From NCBI RefSeq assembly GCF_030551255.1, contig NZ_CP130630.1:7297501-7361500 (forward strand): a stretch of DNA of 64,000 nucleotides, written 5' to 3'. Every line of letters starts with the position of its first letter. Within the stretch, counting starts at the first letter, position 1. The DNA comes from Streptomyces sp. NL15-2K. GTDB taxonomy: Bacteria > Actinomycetota > Actinomycetes > Streptomycetales > Streptomycetaceae. The notes under the pieces were generated by a model. The model was not told where the DNA came from and did no database searches. It saw only the letters and a list, made by a program, of their open reading frames with translations. Below are positions 53,367-62,080 of this stretch, one piece after another. The position numbers were made by a program, and so were the translations under genes.

Positions 53367-54263
53367 ATGAGAAAGCCTCTCGTCGCCGCGCTCTTCGCCC
53401 TGGTGATCGCCGGGGCGGGCGCGGCGCCCGCGGTAGCGGCACCCGAGCCCGCCGCACCGGCGGCATCCGCCGCCTCCGCGGCATCCCCGGCCAAGGCGGA
53501 CACACGGTCGGCCGCGTCGCCCACGCTCCAGGCCGTCACCCTCGCCGGAACCGTCGCGCTCAGCAACTGCTCCGGCTCGGTCGTCCGTTTCCCGAACTCC
53601 CTGGACACCGCCCCCGCACTGGTGCTCACCAACGGGCACTGCCTGGAGAGCGGCTTCCCGGAGCCGGGTGAGGTGATCGTCAACCAGGCGTCCAGCCGCA
53701 CCTTCGGCCTGCTCAACTCCGCCGGCACCCGGGTCGCGACCCTGCGCGCCAACAGGATCGCCTACTCGACGATGACCGACACGGACGCCACGATCTACCA
53801 GCTCACCACCACCTACGCGGCCATCCGGAGCTCGTACGGCATCAGTCCGCTGACCGTCCAGGCAACGCACCCCACCGCCGGCACCGCGATCACCGTCGCC
53901 TCCGGCTACTGGAAGCGGCTCTACAACTGCAACATCGACGGGTTCGTGCACACCATGAGGGAGGGCGACTGGACCTGGAAGGACTCGGTCCGTTACACCT
54001 CCGCCTGCGACACCATCGGCGGCACCTCGGGCTCGCCGGTCGTCGACCAGGCCACCGGCAACGTCGTCGCCGTCAACAACACCGGCAACGAGGACGGCGA
54101 GCGCTGCACGGTGAACAACCCGTGCGAGGTCGACGCCAGCGGCAACGTCACCGTCCACCAGGGCATCAACTACGCCCAGGAGACCTACCAGTTCCCGGCC
54201 TGCTTCACGACCCGCAACGTGCTCAACCTGAGCGCCTCCGGCTGCGTCCTGCCCAAGCCGTAG
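53367..54263 (+). CDS. Secreted trypsin-like serine protease (S1 family)
   Basis: A 298-residue secreted protease with a signal peptide (VAALFALVIAGAGAAPAVA) and an alanine-rich pro-region. The triad is His91 (TNGHCLE), Asp140 (DTDATIY) and Ser223 (GGTSGSPVV). Cysteines at YNCN, SACD and RCTVNNPCE suit disulfides. It belongs to the broader actinomycete trypsin-like group rather than chymotrypsin-type SGPA/B. It stops 5 bases before the convergent D-aminoacylase gene stop. Confidence 0.93.
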   Translation: MRKPLVAALFALVIAGAGAAPAVAAPEPAAPAASAASAASPAKADTRSAASPTLQAVTLAGTVALSNCSGSVVRFPNSLDTAPALVLTNGHCLESGFPEPGEVIVNQASSRTFGLLNSAGTRVATLRANRIAYSTMTDTDATIYQLTTTYAAIRSSYGISPLTVQATHPTAGTAITVASGYWKRLYNCNIDGFVHTMREGDWTWKDSVRYTSACDTIGGTSGSPVVDQATGNVVAVNNTGNEDGERCTVNNPCEVDASGNVTVHQGINYAQETYQFPACFTTRNVLNLSASGCVLPKP

Positions 54264-54267
54264 GGAC

Positions 54268-55875
54268 TCAGGCGGTTCTCCTCACCGCCCGCCCCGCCAG
54301 CACGTCCGTCCGGCGGCCGTCCTCGATGACGAAACGGCCGTCGATCAGGACGTACGGGATGCCCGTCGGCAGCACGCGCGGGTTCTCGAAGGTCGAACCC
54401 GCCGCCACCGTGGCCGGGTCGAACAGCACGAGGTCCGCCTTGTAGCCCTCGCGGACCAGCCCGCGGTCCGGCAGGCGCAGCCGGGCCGCCGGGCGTGCGG
54501 TGAGGTGGGCGACGCACTCCTCCAGCGACAGCACCCCCAACTCCCGTACGTACCGGCCGAGATACTGCGGGAACGTGCCGTACGCGCGCGGATGCGGCTT
54601 GCTGCCCTGGAGGATGCCGTCCGAGCCGCCGGTGTGGACGGGATGCCGCATGATCGCCCGGACGTTCTCCTCGTGGCCGACGTGCTGGAGGATCGTCGAG
54701 CCGAGCCGGTCGTCGAGGAGAAGCCGACGGGCGGTGACCCAGGGAGCCTCGCCGCGCAGATCGGCGGACTCCTGGACCGTACGGCCGACGTGGTCCGTGA
54801 GGGCCGGGTCGGTCACGCCGGAGATCTCGATCGTGTCCCACTCGACGGGCACCCCGTGACAGCCGTCCGCCCCCACGACCTCCAGGTGGTGCCGGATGCG
54901 CCCGGCCGTCTCCTCGTCCGTCAGCCGCTTGAGGATCTCCTCCGGCCCGCCCTCGCCCGCCCAGCTCGGCAGCAGCGCGGCCAGCGTGGTGGAGCCCGGT
55001 GTGTAGGGGTAGGTGTCGAGGCTGATGTCGGCTCCGGCGGCCAGCGCCTCGTCCAGCAGGGACAGCAGCTCGGGCGCGCGGCCCTTGTTCACGCCGAAGT
55101 TCATGGTGGCGTGCGCCAGGTGGAGCGGGCAGCCGGCCTCCCGGGTCAGGGCGACCATCTCCTCGTACGCCTCCAGGGCGCCCGCCCCGTACGAGCGGTG
55201 ATGGGGGCAGTAGTAGCCGCCGTACTCCGCCACCACCCGGCACAGCTCGGTCAGTTCGGCGTCCTTGGCGTACATGCCGGGCGTGTAGGTCAGCCCGGAC
55301 GACATACCGACCGCGCCCTGCTCCATGCCCTCGGCGACCAGCTGCCGCATGCGGTCCAGCTCTTCGGGCGTGGCCTCCCGGTCCTCCCATCCGACGGCGA
55401 GGGCGCGGACCGTGCCCTGGGGGATGAGATAGGCCGCGTTCACGGCGATCCCGCGATCCAGCCGGTCCAGGTACTCGCCCACCGACCGCCAGTCGAAGTC
55501 GATGTCGTCGCCGTACCCGTTCCAGCCGGTGATCGCCCGGCGCACCTCGGCGAGCGTACGGTCGTCGACCGGCGCGTACGACAGCCCGTCCTGGCCGATG
55601 ACCTCCAGGGTGACGCCCTGCGCGGCCTTGGCGCTGTGGTCCAGGTCGCGCAGGAGGGCCAGGTCGCTGTGGGCGTGCATGTCGATGAAGCCGGGGGAGA
55701 GGGCGAGTCCCTCGGCGTCCAGCTCCCGCCGCGCTTTGGGGCGTTGGCAGCCCGCCGCCGCGGCCTCCTGGACGATCGCGACGATCCGGCCGCCGTCCAC
55801 GACCACATCGGCGCGGTACGACGGACCGCCGGAGCCGTCGACGACGTCGGCGTCCCGGATGACGAGCTCTTCCAT
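54268..55875 (-). CDS. N-acyl-D-amino-acid deacylase (D-aminoacylase)
   Basis: A 535-residue amidohydrolase. The metal site opens with HAHSD (H67, H69, D71) after SPGFID, and later metal or substrate residues lie in [11 protein letters not shown] and [12 protein letters not shown]. It splits N-acyl-D-amino acids to free D-amino acids and a carboxylate. It lies on the same strand as, and downstream of, the amino-acid deaminase gene, 64 bases away; together they deacylate, then deaminate. Confidence 0.93.
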   Translation of the reverse strand: MEELVIRDADVVDGSGGPSYRADVVVDGGRIVAIVQEAAAAGCQRPKARRELDAEGLALSPGFIDMHAHSDLALLRDLDHSAKAAQGVTLEVIGQDGLSYAPVDDRTLAEVRRAITGWNGYGDDIDFDWRSVGEYLDRLDRGIAVNAAYLIPQGTVRALAVGWEDREATPEELDRMRQLVAEGMEQGAVGMSSGLTYTPGMYAKDAELTELCRVVAEYGGYYCPHHRSYGAGALEAYEEMVALTREAGCPLHLAHATMNFGVNKGRAPELLSLLDEALAAGADISLDTYPYTPGSTTLAALLPSWAGEGGPEEILKRLTDEETAGRIRHHLEVVGADGCHGVPVEWDTIEISGVTDPALTDHVGRTVQESADLRGEAPWVTARRLLLDDRLGSTILQHVGHEENVRAIMRHPVHTGGSDGILQGSKPHPRAYGTFPQYLGRYVRELGVLSLEECVAHLTARPAARLRLPDRGLVREGYKADLVLFDPATVAAGSTFENPRVLPTGIPYVLIDGRFVIEDGRRTDVLAGRAVRRTA

Positions 55876-55897
55876 GACCGGCCCTCTCTCCAGAGCC

Positions 55898-55942
55898 CTC
55901 TACAGGTCTCTACAGCTCTCTACAGGTCTCTACAGCTCTCTA
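55898..55942. repeat. 10-base tandem repeat at the deaminase gene end
   Basis: CTCTACAGGT and CTCTACAGCT alternate head to tail for four full units and half a fifth (55898-55942), lying between the deaminase stop and the D-aminoacylase start. Confidence 0.9.
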
Positions 55943-57205
55943 GAAGAACGTGCGGATGTAATCGACGACCGTGCCGTCCGCCTCGGCGACCGGAATCAGC
56001 TGCCACTTGTCGAAGGACGTGCAGGGGTGGGACAGACCCAGTCCCACCCAGTCGCCGACTTCCAGGTCCGCCCCGGGGGAGGTGCGCAGCCATGCGTGCT
56101 GGTCGGACAGGGCGGTCACCTCGATCCCGGTGGCGGGGCACTCGACGCCGTCCCGGCGGACGACCTGGGCGAAGGGCAGATCGAGGTCGTACGCCGCGTC
56201 CCGCTTGCCCGCGTTGAGGAAGGCCTGCTCGGCGGAGGGCCGGGACACCACCTGCGCCCAGAGACGGAAGGCCGGTTCCAGCGCGCCCTCCTGGGGGACG
56301 CGGTTGAAGGGGGTGATCTTCTTGTAGTGGCCGTCGTCGTGGGACACGTACGCGCCCGAACGCAGCAGCTTCAGGACGGGAGCGGACAGTTCGGGGATCT
56401 CGGCGAAGACGTCGGCCACCGCGTCGAACCAGGCGCTGCCACCGGCGCTGACGGCGATTTCCTCCGCGTGTGCGAACCGCCCCGCCTTGTCGAAGTCCAC
56501 GGCCAGGGCGACCAGCCGCCGCAGCCAGGCGTGCACCCGCTCGGGGTCGGCCTGCGGGACCTCGCCCTCGTAGCCGGCGACGCCGACGAGGCGCAGGGTG
56601 CGCGTGGCCGCCACCGCGTCGGCGACCGTCGCGCACTCCGCCTCGGTACGGACGCCGGTGCGGGCGCCTTCGCCCGCGGCGAGCTCGACGACGACGTCGA
56701 GGGGGCGGTCGGCTCCTCGCAGCGCCGCGTCCATGAGGTCCACGCCGCGCACGGAGTCGACGTAACAGATGAGGCGGAAGCCGGGGTCGGCGTCCAGCTG
56801 GGCGGAGATCCAGCGCAGGGCGGCCGGGTCGACCAGCTCGTTCGCGAGGAAGACCCGCTGGACGCCGAACGCCCGCGCCACCCGCACCTGGTGCGGCACC
56901 GCGAGCGTGATGCCCCACGCCCCGCGGTCGATTTGGCGCCGGAAGAGCTGCGGTGCCATGGAGGTCTTGCCGTGCGGGGCGAAGGCGAGGCCGTGGCGGG
57001 CCGCGTACGTCTCCATGAGCTTCAGGTTGTGCTCCAGGCGCTCGGCGGAGAGCGCGAGTACGGGGGTGGCGAAGCCGCCGGTGAAGAGGTTGCGGCGCTG
57101 AGCGGCCAGCTCGCCGACGGTCAGCCCGTCGGCGTCCGGCGGGAGACCCTTGAAACGGTGGTCGAGGCGTTCCTCTGCGAGGCGGGCGAGCGCTTCGACG
57201 GCCAT
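55940..57205 (-). CDS. PLP amino-acid deaminase (D-serine dehydratase-like, DSD1 family)
   Basis: A 421-residue fold-type III PLP enzyme. The PLP lysine is Lys80 in FAPHGKTSMAPQ. The C-terminal beta domain contains GLSHPCTSFDKWQ, giving the His and Cys zinc ligands of D-serine dehydratases. It removes ammonia from a D-amino acid through an enamine or imine intermediate. The start has a family-like sequence MAVEALARLAEERLDHRF. It faces the kinase operon across an IclR-type operator; a RidA protein in that operon fits as the partner that hydrolyses the reactive intermediate. Confidence 0.92.
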   Translation of the reverse strand: MAVEALARLAEERLDHRFKGLPPDADGLTVGELAAQRRNLFTGGFATPVLALSAERLEHNLKLMETYAARHGLAFAPHGKTSMAPQLFRRQIDRGAWGITLAVPHQVRVARAFGVQRVFLANELVDPAALRWISAQLDADPGFRLICYVDSVRGVDLMDAALRGADRPLDVVVELAAGEGARTGVRTEAECATVADAVAATRTLRLVGVAGYEGEVPQADPERVHAWLRRLVALAVDFDKAGRFAHAEEIAVSAGGSAWFDAVADVFAEIPELSAPVLKLLRSGAYVSHDDGHYKKITPFNRVPQEGALEPAFRLWAQVVSRPSAEQAFLNAGKRDAAYDLDLPFAQVVRRDGVECPATGIEVTALSDQHAWLRTSPGADLEVGDWVGLGLSHPCTSFDKWQLIPVAEADGTVVDYIRTFF

Positions 57206-57225
57206 GGAGCCTCCCTGGTTCGATG

Positions 57226-57244
57226 CGTTGCGTATTCTGCAACG
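57226..57244. promoter_or_regulatory. IclR-type operator in the divergent catabolic promoter region
   Basis: CGTTGC and GCAACG form perfect arms 7 bases apart (57226-57231 and 57239-57244). TTGCGTAT is repeated downstream at 57250. The palindrome lies between the deaminase and the kinase operon and is the natural target of the encoded IclR regulator. Confidence 0.7.
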
Positions 57245-57342
57245 CTCATTGCGTATATCGCTTACCGCTGTCTAACATCACGGCCAACGCGGGGTCAACG
57301 GAGCCGCCGCCACTCGCGCGAGGACGAGGAGCTAGGACCATC

Positions 57343-58554
57343 GTGACCCCCACGGGACCCTGCACCGCCCCCGACGTCGTGGACGTCGTCGCGCTCGGCG
57401 AGTCCATGGTCACGTTCCTGCCCTCCCGCCCGGGCCGCCTCGCCGACGTACCGTCCTTCGAGCGCGGGATCGGCGGCGCGGAGTCGAACGTGGCGTGCGG
57501 GCTGGCTGCCGCCGGGCATCCGGTGAGGTGGGTCAGCCGGGTCGGCGCGGACGCGTTCGGCGACCATCTGGTCGAGGCGATCGGTTCCTACGGCGTCGAC
57601 GTCACGTCCGTACGACGGGATCCGGCGCGCCCGACGGGCGTGTACTTCCGTACGGCGGGGGACAGGGCGACGGACGCGCACGAGGTGGCGTACTACCGGG
57701 CGGGGTCGGCGGCGTCGGCGATGTCCGTGCAGAACGTGGACCTCGGGGCGGTACGGGCGGGACGGGTGCTGCACCTTTCCGGGATCACGGCGGCGCTGTC
57801 CGGGGGGTGCCTGGACCTGCTGCGCGAGCTGACGGCTCCCGGGGAGGGCCGCCCACTCATTTCGTTCGACGTGAACCACCGGCCTGGTCTGTGGCGGGAC
57901 ACCGACGGGCCGCGGGTCCTGCTGGAGCTCGCGCGGGGGGCCGACATCGTGTTCGTGGGGGAGGACGAGGCGGAGGAGGCCTGGGGGGTTACGGGTGGGC
58001 CGGAGGCGATCCGGGGGGTATTGCCGGAGCCGTCAGTATTGGTGGTAAAGGAGGGGGCGCGTGGGGCGACGGTGTTCGAACGCGAGGACGCGGGCGCGGC
58101 GGTGGGTGCGTATGGCGCGCAACCACGCCGTCATGCTGCGGGCATTCGTGCCGCCTGGGGCGGCTCCCGACCCAAAGAGGGGCGGCACCCCGCAGCGCCG
58201 GGCCGCGCGACCCACCCCCGGCCAGCGCCGGCGCAGGGCACCGCACAGTCAACGCCCACCTTCGTCCCGGCCCCCCAAGTGGGCGTAGTCGCAGCGGTCG
58301 GCGCCGGCGACGCCTTCGCCGCCGGCTTCCTCTCCGCCACTCTCCGCGACCTCCCCATGAAGGACAGAATCCGCCACGCCCACCTCTGGGCCGCCGCCAC
58401 CCTCACCACCCCCGACGACCTCGCCACACCCCCCACCCGACCCCACGCCGACCGCCTGGCCGCCCTCGACGACGCCGCGTGGGGGACACTTCGACTCGGC
58501 CCCGGCTGGACACAGACTGCAGGCCGGGCCGACGAGGAGGTACGCACACCATGA
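57343..58554 (+). CDS. PfkB-family sugar kinase (KDG kinase-like) with internal insertion
   Basis: A 403-residue PfkB kinase, starting at GTG 57343. The N-terminal motif is GIGGAESNVACGLAAAG. The C-terminal signature AVGAGDAFAAGF carries catalytic Asp323. The closest type is 2-dehydro-3-deoxygluconokinase. Family members are about 310-340 residues; the excess of about 55 (residues about 247-304) lies just before the signature and is proline/arginine-rich with no homology, matching an inserted repeat. The ATP site is past the insert, so activity is uncertain. Translationally coupled to IclR (ATGA). Confidence 0.88.
   Translation: MTPTGPCTAPDVVDVVALGESMVTFLPSRPGRLADVPSFERGIGGAESNVACGLAAAGHPVRWVSRVGADAFGDHLVEAIGSYGVDVTSVRRDPARPTGVYFRTAGDRATDAHEVAYYRAGSAASAMSVQNVDLGAVRAGRVLHLSGITAALSGGCLDLLRELTAPGEGRPLISFDVNHRPGLWRDTDGPRVLLELARGADIVFVGEDEAEEAWGVTGGPEAIRGVLPEPSVLVVKEGARGATVFEREDAGAAVGAYGAQPRRHAAGIRAAWGGSRPKEGRHPAAPGRATHPRPAPAQGTAQSTPTFVPAPQVGVVAAVGAGDAFAAGFLSATLRDLPMKDRIRHAHLWAAATLTTPDDLATPPTRPHADRLAALDDAAWGTLRLGPGWTQTAGRADEEVRTP
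58084..58255. repeat. REP-like insertion within the kinase gene
   Basis: The insertion contains inverted arms GTGCCGCC (58148-58155) and GGCGGCAC (58181-58188) and further GC-rich arms after it. It reads in frame through the kinase and is proline/arginine-rich in translation. It resembles an intergenic repeat of Streptomyces (from memory); exact ends are uncertain. Confidence 0.6.
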
Positions 58555-59315
58555 GCCAGACCGTCGACCGCGCGCTGAGCATCCTGCCGCTGCTCGCCGA
58601 GGGCCCCGCCGACCTCGGCCAGGTCGCCGACCGCCTCGGCGTGCACAAGTCCACCGCGCTCCGCCTCCTGCGCACCCTGCACGAGCACGGCATGGTCTAC
58701 CGCCAGTCCGACCAGCGCTACCGCCTCGGCGCCCGGCTCATCGCGCTCGCCCAGGAGGCCATGGAGAACCTCGACATCCGCGAGATCGCCCACCCCCACC
58801 TCGTACGCCTCAACGAACAGTGCGGACACACCGTCCACCTCGCCGTCTACGAGGAGGACGAGGTCCTCTACATCGACAAGGTGGAGAGCCGCTACCCCGT
58901 ACGCATGTACTCGCGGATCGGCAAGCCCGTCGCCATCACGGTCGCCGCCGTGGCGAAACTCCTCCTCGCCGACCTGCCCGAAGCCGAGCGCCGCGCCCTC
59001 GCCGACAAGCTCGACTACCCCCTGTACACAGCCCGTTCGACCCCCAACGCCCCCGCTTTCCTGCGGGAGCTGGAGAAGGTGCGCGAACAGGGCTGGGCCA
59101 CCGACCTCGGCGGCCACGAGGAGTCCATCAACTGCGTCGCCGCACCGATCCGCGGCGCCGACGGCCGGGTCGTCGCCGCGATGTCGGTCTCCGCGCCGAA
59201 CGTCGTCGTCACCGCCGACGAACTCCTCACCCTCCTCCCACTGGTGCGCCGTACGGCGGACGCCATCAGCGGCGAGTACTCAGGCAAGAGCCCCGTCAAG
59301 GAAGTCACCTCATGA
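58551..59315 (+). CDS. IclR-family transcriptional regulator
   Basis: A 254-residue IclR regulator. The N-terminal winged helix has LGQVADRLGVHKSTALRLLRTLHEHGMV (residues about 22-50). The C-terminal ligand domain has the family closing motif GGHEESINCVAAPI. The start overlaps the kinase stop by four bases (ATGA) and its stop overlaps the RidA start. It probably represses both divergent transcripts from the palindrome at 57.2 kb, released by a metabolite of the pathway. Confidence 0.95.
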   Translation: MSQTVDRALSILPLLAEGPADLGQVADRLGVHKSTALRLLRTLHEHGMVYRQSDQRYRLGARLIALAQEAMENLDIREIAHPHLVRLNEQCGHTVHLAVYEEDEVLYIDKVESRYPVRMYSRIGKPVAITVAAVAKLLLADLPEAERRALADKLDYPLYTARSTPNAPAFLRELEKVREQGWATDLGGHEESINCVAAPIRGADGRVVAAMSVSAPNVVVTADELLTLLPLVRRTADAISGEYSGKSPVKEVTS

Positions 59316-59725
59316 CCGAGAAGATCGCCCTCACCCCGAAGACGCACACCACCCCGCCCGCGAAGTTCTCGCACGGCGTGAAGAAGGGGAACATCCTTCA
59401 AGTCGCCGGCCAGGTCGGTTTCCTCCCCGCCGAGGAGGGCAAGCCCCCGACGCCCGCCGGCCCCACCCTGCGCGAGCAGACCCTGCAGACCCTCGCCAAC
59501 GTCAAGGCGATCCTGGAGGAGGGCGGCGCGAGCTGGGACGACGCGATGATGATCCGCGTCTACCTCACGGACGTGGACCACTTCGCCGAGATGAACCAGA
59601 TCTACAACGCATACTTCGAGGAGCAGGGCCTCACCGCGCCTCCGGCCGCCCGTACGACGGTCTACGTGGGCCTCCCCGCCGGGCTCCTCATCGAGATCGA
59701 CGCGCTCGCCGTACTGAGCGTGTAA
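59312..59725 (+). CDS. RidA family enamine/imine deaminase
   Basis: A 137-residue RidA/YjgF protein. It has FSHGVKKGNILQVAGQVGF and the conserved PAARTTVYVGLPAGLLIEIDALA; the Arg of AARTT is the usual substrate arginine. It hydrolyses 2-aminoacrylate-like enamines and imines made by PLP deaminases. It is the last gene of a three-gene operon (ATGA overlap), next to a PLP amino-acid deaminase on the other strand, a clear functional fit. Confidence 0.95.
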   Translation: MTEKIALTPKTHTTPPAKFSHGVKKGNILQVAGQVGFLPAEEGKPPTPAGPTLREQTLQTLANVKAILEEGGASWDDAMMIRVYLTDVDHFAEMNQIYNAYFEEQGLTAPPAARTTVYVGLPAGLLIEIDALAVLSV

Positions 59726-59764
59726 GCCGCATGTAGGCGTCTGATAACGAAGTAGGGGCTGGCT

Positions 59765-60346
59765 GTGTCCCACACAGGATCTTCGACCATACTGCCCGGT
59801 GTGGAGCAGCGCATAGGTTCGAGCAGCCAGCCCCTGGAGGGCGCCGGATTCGACCCGGCTTTCATCCCCGGGCTCACGTCGCCCGTGACCGAGGAGCCGA
59901 AGGACACGAAACCGGCCGAGGAAAAGGACCTCGAGTCCGAGGACATCGAATCCAAGGACATCGAGTCCGACGACATCGAGTCCGACGACATCGAGTCCGA
60001 GGAGGCGGAGTCCGAGGTCGAGGAGCAGGAGGCGCCCGCCGATGAGGAGGAGTCCTCCGACGGCCCCGTCTTCGAGGCCGCCGACCGTCGAGCGAAGATC
60101 GTCGCCGACCACAAGGGCGTACGGCTCGCCCTGGACGACCAGGAGTGCGAGTTCCGCTGGGCAGAGATCGGCGCGGTCGAGACGGAGTCCCCCCGCTTCG
60201 GCAAGCGGTACACCATCACGGTGCACACCCCTGACCGCCGCTGGTACCCGATCGAGATCGAGGCGACGGCCAGGGCGCGCTTGAAGGAGTGGGACGAGCA
60301 ACTGGACGCGGTCCTTGACGCCTACTTCGACGAGAACGCCGAGTAG
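59765..60346 (+). CDS. Acidic-repeat protein with C-terminal beta domain
   Basis: A 193-residue protein. A very acidic region (about 50-95) contains tandem copies of DIESD or DIESE, encoded by near-identical 15-base units. The C-terminal domain (about 100-190) is beta-rich (KIVADHKGVRLALDDQECEF, then RYTITVHTPDRRWYPIEIEA) and resembles a PH-like or DUF domain that I cannot name. GTG start. A small hairpin (60354-60369) follows. Confidence 0.78.
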   Translation: MSHTGSSTILPGVEQRIGSSSQPLEGAGFDPAFIPGLTSPVTEEPKDTKPAEEKDLESEDIESKDIESDDIESDDIESEEAESEVEEQEAPADEEESSDGPVFEAADRRAKIVADHKGVRLALDDQECEFRWAEIGAVETESPRFGKRYTITVHTPDRRWYPIEIEATARARLKEWDEQLDAVLDAYFDENAE

Positions 60347-60353
60347 TCAAGGG

Positions 60354-60369
60354 GCGCGGGGAACCGCGC
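60354..60369 (+). terminator. Short hairpin after the acidic-repeat gene
   Basis: GCGCGG and CCGCGC arms (60354-60359 and 60364-60369) enclose a GGAA loop 8 bases past the stop. The whole is part of a widely repeated Streptomyces intergenic string (from memory). Confidence 0.55.
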
Positions 60370-60371
60370 AC

Positions 60372-62080
60372 CTAGAAGATCACTGAAAATGTTGCGGGTT
60401 CTGGCCCCGGCCCGGTAGGGCCGGGGTCAGTCTTGTAGGCATGCAGGGGGAATGGGCCGGGGAGATGGTCGGGCCGGATGTGTGGGAGACCTGCCGGGAG
60501 TTGATCCCGGCCGGGAGCGTATTTGCGTTTCTGGCCGAGCACCGGGAGGCACTGTTCCCGCCGTCGATGTTCGCGGACATGTACCCGTCGTCCAACGGCC
60601 GTCCGAGTCTGCCGCCGCAGGTCCTGGCCGCCACCGTGGTGCTGCAGAGCCTGCAGGGGCTGTCGGACTTCGAGACGGTCCAGGAACTGCGGTGTGATCT
60701 GCGGTGGAAAGCGGCCTGTGGGCTGGGCTTGTACGACATGGCGTTCGATCCGTCGCTGCTGACGTACTTCAGGCGCCGGCTGCGCCACTCGGCCGAGCCG
60801 ATGCGGATTTTCACCAAGGTCAAGGAGGTCGTGGCCGCGACCGGGGTGCTCAAGGGCAAGCAGCGGCGTGCTGTGGACTCCACCGTCCTCGATGACGCGG
60901 TGGCCACCCAGGACACCGTCACCCAGATCGTCTCCGCGATCCGCCGGGTGATCCGTGATGTCCCTGGAGCCCAGGAGGCCGCCGCGGAGCACTGCCGCGC
61001 GCACGACTACACCGACCCGGGCAAACCGAAGATCGCCTGGAACGACGAGCAGGCGCGCGCTGCGCTGGTGGATGCGCTGGTCACCGACGCCCTCAACCTG
61101 CTCGGGCGCCTGCCCGATCGTGAGCTGGGCGAGAAGGCCGCGAACGCGATGGGCCTGCTGGCCCTGGTCGCCGGGCAGGATGTGGAACCGGCCGAGGACT
61201 CCGACGGACGCGATGGCCGCTGGCGCATCGCCCGGCGCACCGCGCCCGACCGGACGGTGTCCACCGTCGATCCCGACGCCCGGCACATCCACAAAAACCG
61301 CACCCGCCACCAGGACGGATTCAAAGGACACGTCTCCTTCGAGCCGGAGAGCGGGCTGTTCACCGCCGTCGCTGTCACCGGCGGCTATGGTCCCGGCAAC
61401 CACGAAGCGGCCGTTGCCCGTGATCTGCTGGACGGGGAGGACGGCGAGTTAACCGTGCTCGGCGACTCCGCCTACGGCACCGGCGAGCTGCGCGAACAGT
61501 TGCAGGCCGCGGGCCACACCCTGGTCATCAAGCCACCGCCGCTGCGGCAGGTGATCCCCGACGGCTTCACCATCGACGACTTCCGCATCGACCCAGCCGC
61601 CGGCACCGCGACCTGCCCAGCCGGACGAACCGCCAACCTCGGCCAGATCAAAGCCGACGGGGCCCGCACCGCCCAGTTCAAACGCCTCTGCGTCGGCTGC
61701 CCCCTGCGCGAGCGCTGCACCACATCCAAGACCGGACGCACCCTCAACATCCACCCCCAGCATGAACTGCTGACCGCCGCCCGCCGAGACGCCGCCGACC
61801 CGGCCTGGCAGGCCGAATACCGCAGATGGCGGCCCCCGGTCGAACGCGCCATCGCCTGGCTGGTCGCCAAGGGCAACCGACGCGTCCCGCACCGCGGCGT
61901 CATCGCCAACAACCTCTGGCTGCACCACCGCGCCGCCGCCCTCAACCTCCGCCGACTGATCAACCTCGGACTCACCCGGACCGGCACCACCTGGCACCTC
62001 ACCCCGGCCACCACATAGCGAAAAGGGCCGCCCGGCCCACGGCCGGACAGCCCTCAACAAGATTTTCAGTGATCTTCTAG
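60372..62080. mobile_element. IS1182-family insertion sequence
   Basis: The element carries one transposase gene and perfect terminal inverted repeats: 60372-60390 and 62062-62080 (19 bases, CTAGAAGATCACTGAAAAT and its complement). The outer CTAG may be a duplicated 4-base target rather than part of the repeat, in which case the element is 60376-62076. The right end abuts, and the CTAG supplies, the stop codon of the M14 carboxypeptidase gene. Confidence 0.9.
60441..62018 (+). CDS. IS1182-family transposase
   Basis: A 525-residue DDE transposase. It opens with a helical N-terminal domain (PPQVLAATVVLQSLQGLSDF) and the DDE residues appear in VDSTVLDDAVAT, LGDSAYGTGEL and WRPPVERAIAWLVAKGNRR (Glu). 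A four-cysteine zinc stretch, CVGCPLRERC, lies before the last acidic residue as in IS1182 relatives. The gene is intact and within perfect inverted repeats, so the element may still be mobile. Start at ATG 60441; no strong ribosome site. Confidence 0.93.
   Translation: MQGEWAGEMVGPDVWETCRELIPAGSVFAFLAEHREALFPPSMFADMYPSSNGRPSLPPQVLAATVVLQSLQGLSDFETVQELRCDLRWKAACGLGLYDMAFDPSLLTYFRRRLRHSAEPMRIFTKVKEVVAATGVLKGKQRRAVDSTVLDDAVATQDTVTQIVSAIRRVIRDVPGAQEAAAEHCRAHDYTDPGKPKIAWNDEQARAALVDALVTDALNLLGRLPDRELGEKAANAMGLLALVAGQDVEPAEDSDGRDGRWRIARRTAPDRTVSTVDPDARHIHKNRTRHQDGFKGHVSFEPESGLFTAVAVTGGYGPGNHEAAVARDLLDGEDGELTVLGDSAYGTGELREQLQAAGHTLVIKPPPLRQVIPDGFTIDDFRIDPAAGTATCPAGRTANLGQIKADGARTAQFKRLCVGCPLRERCTTSKTGRTLNIHPQHELLTAARRDAADPAWQAEYRRWRPPVERAIAWLVAKGNRRVPHRGVIANNLWLHHRAAALNLRRLINLGLTRTGTTWHLTPATT

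Noticed and set aside
55898..55942. Short repeat array considered as a CRISPR
   Set aside because: Unit is 10 bases with no spacers; a simple tandem repeat. No CRISPR array or cas gene was found in the window.
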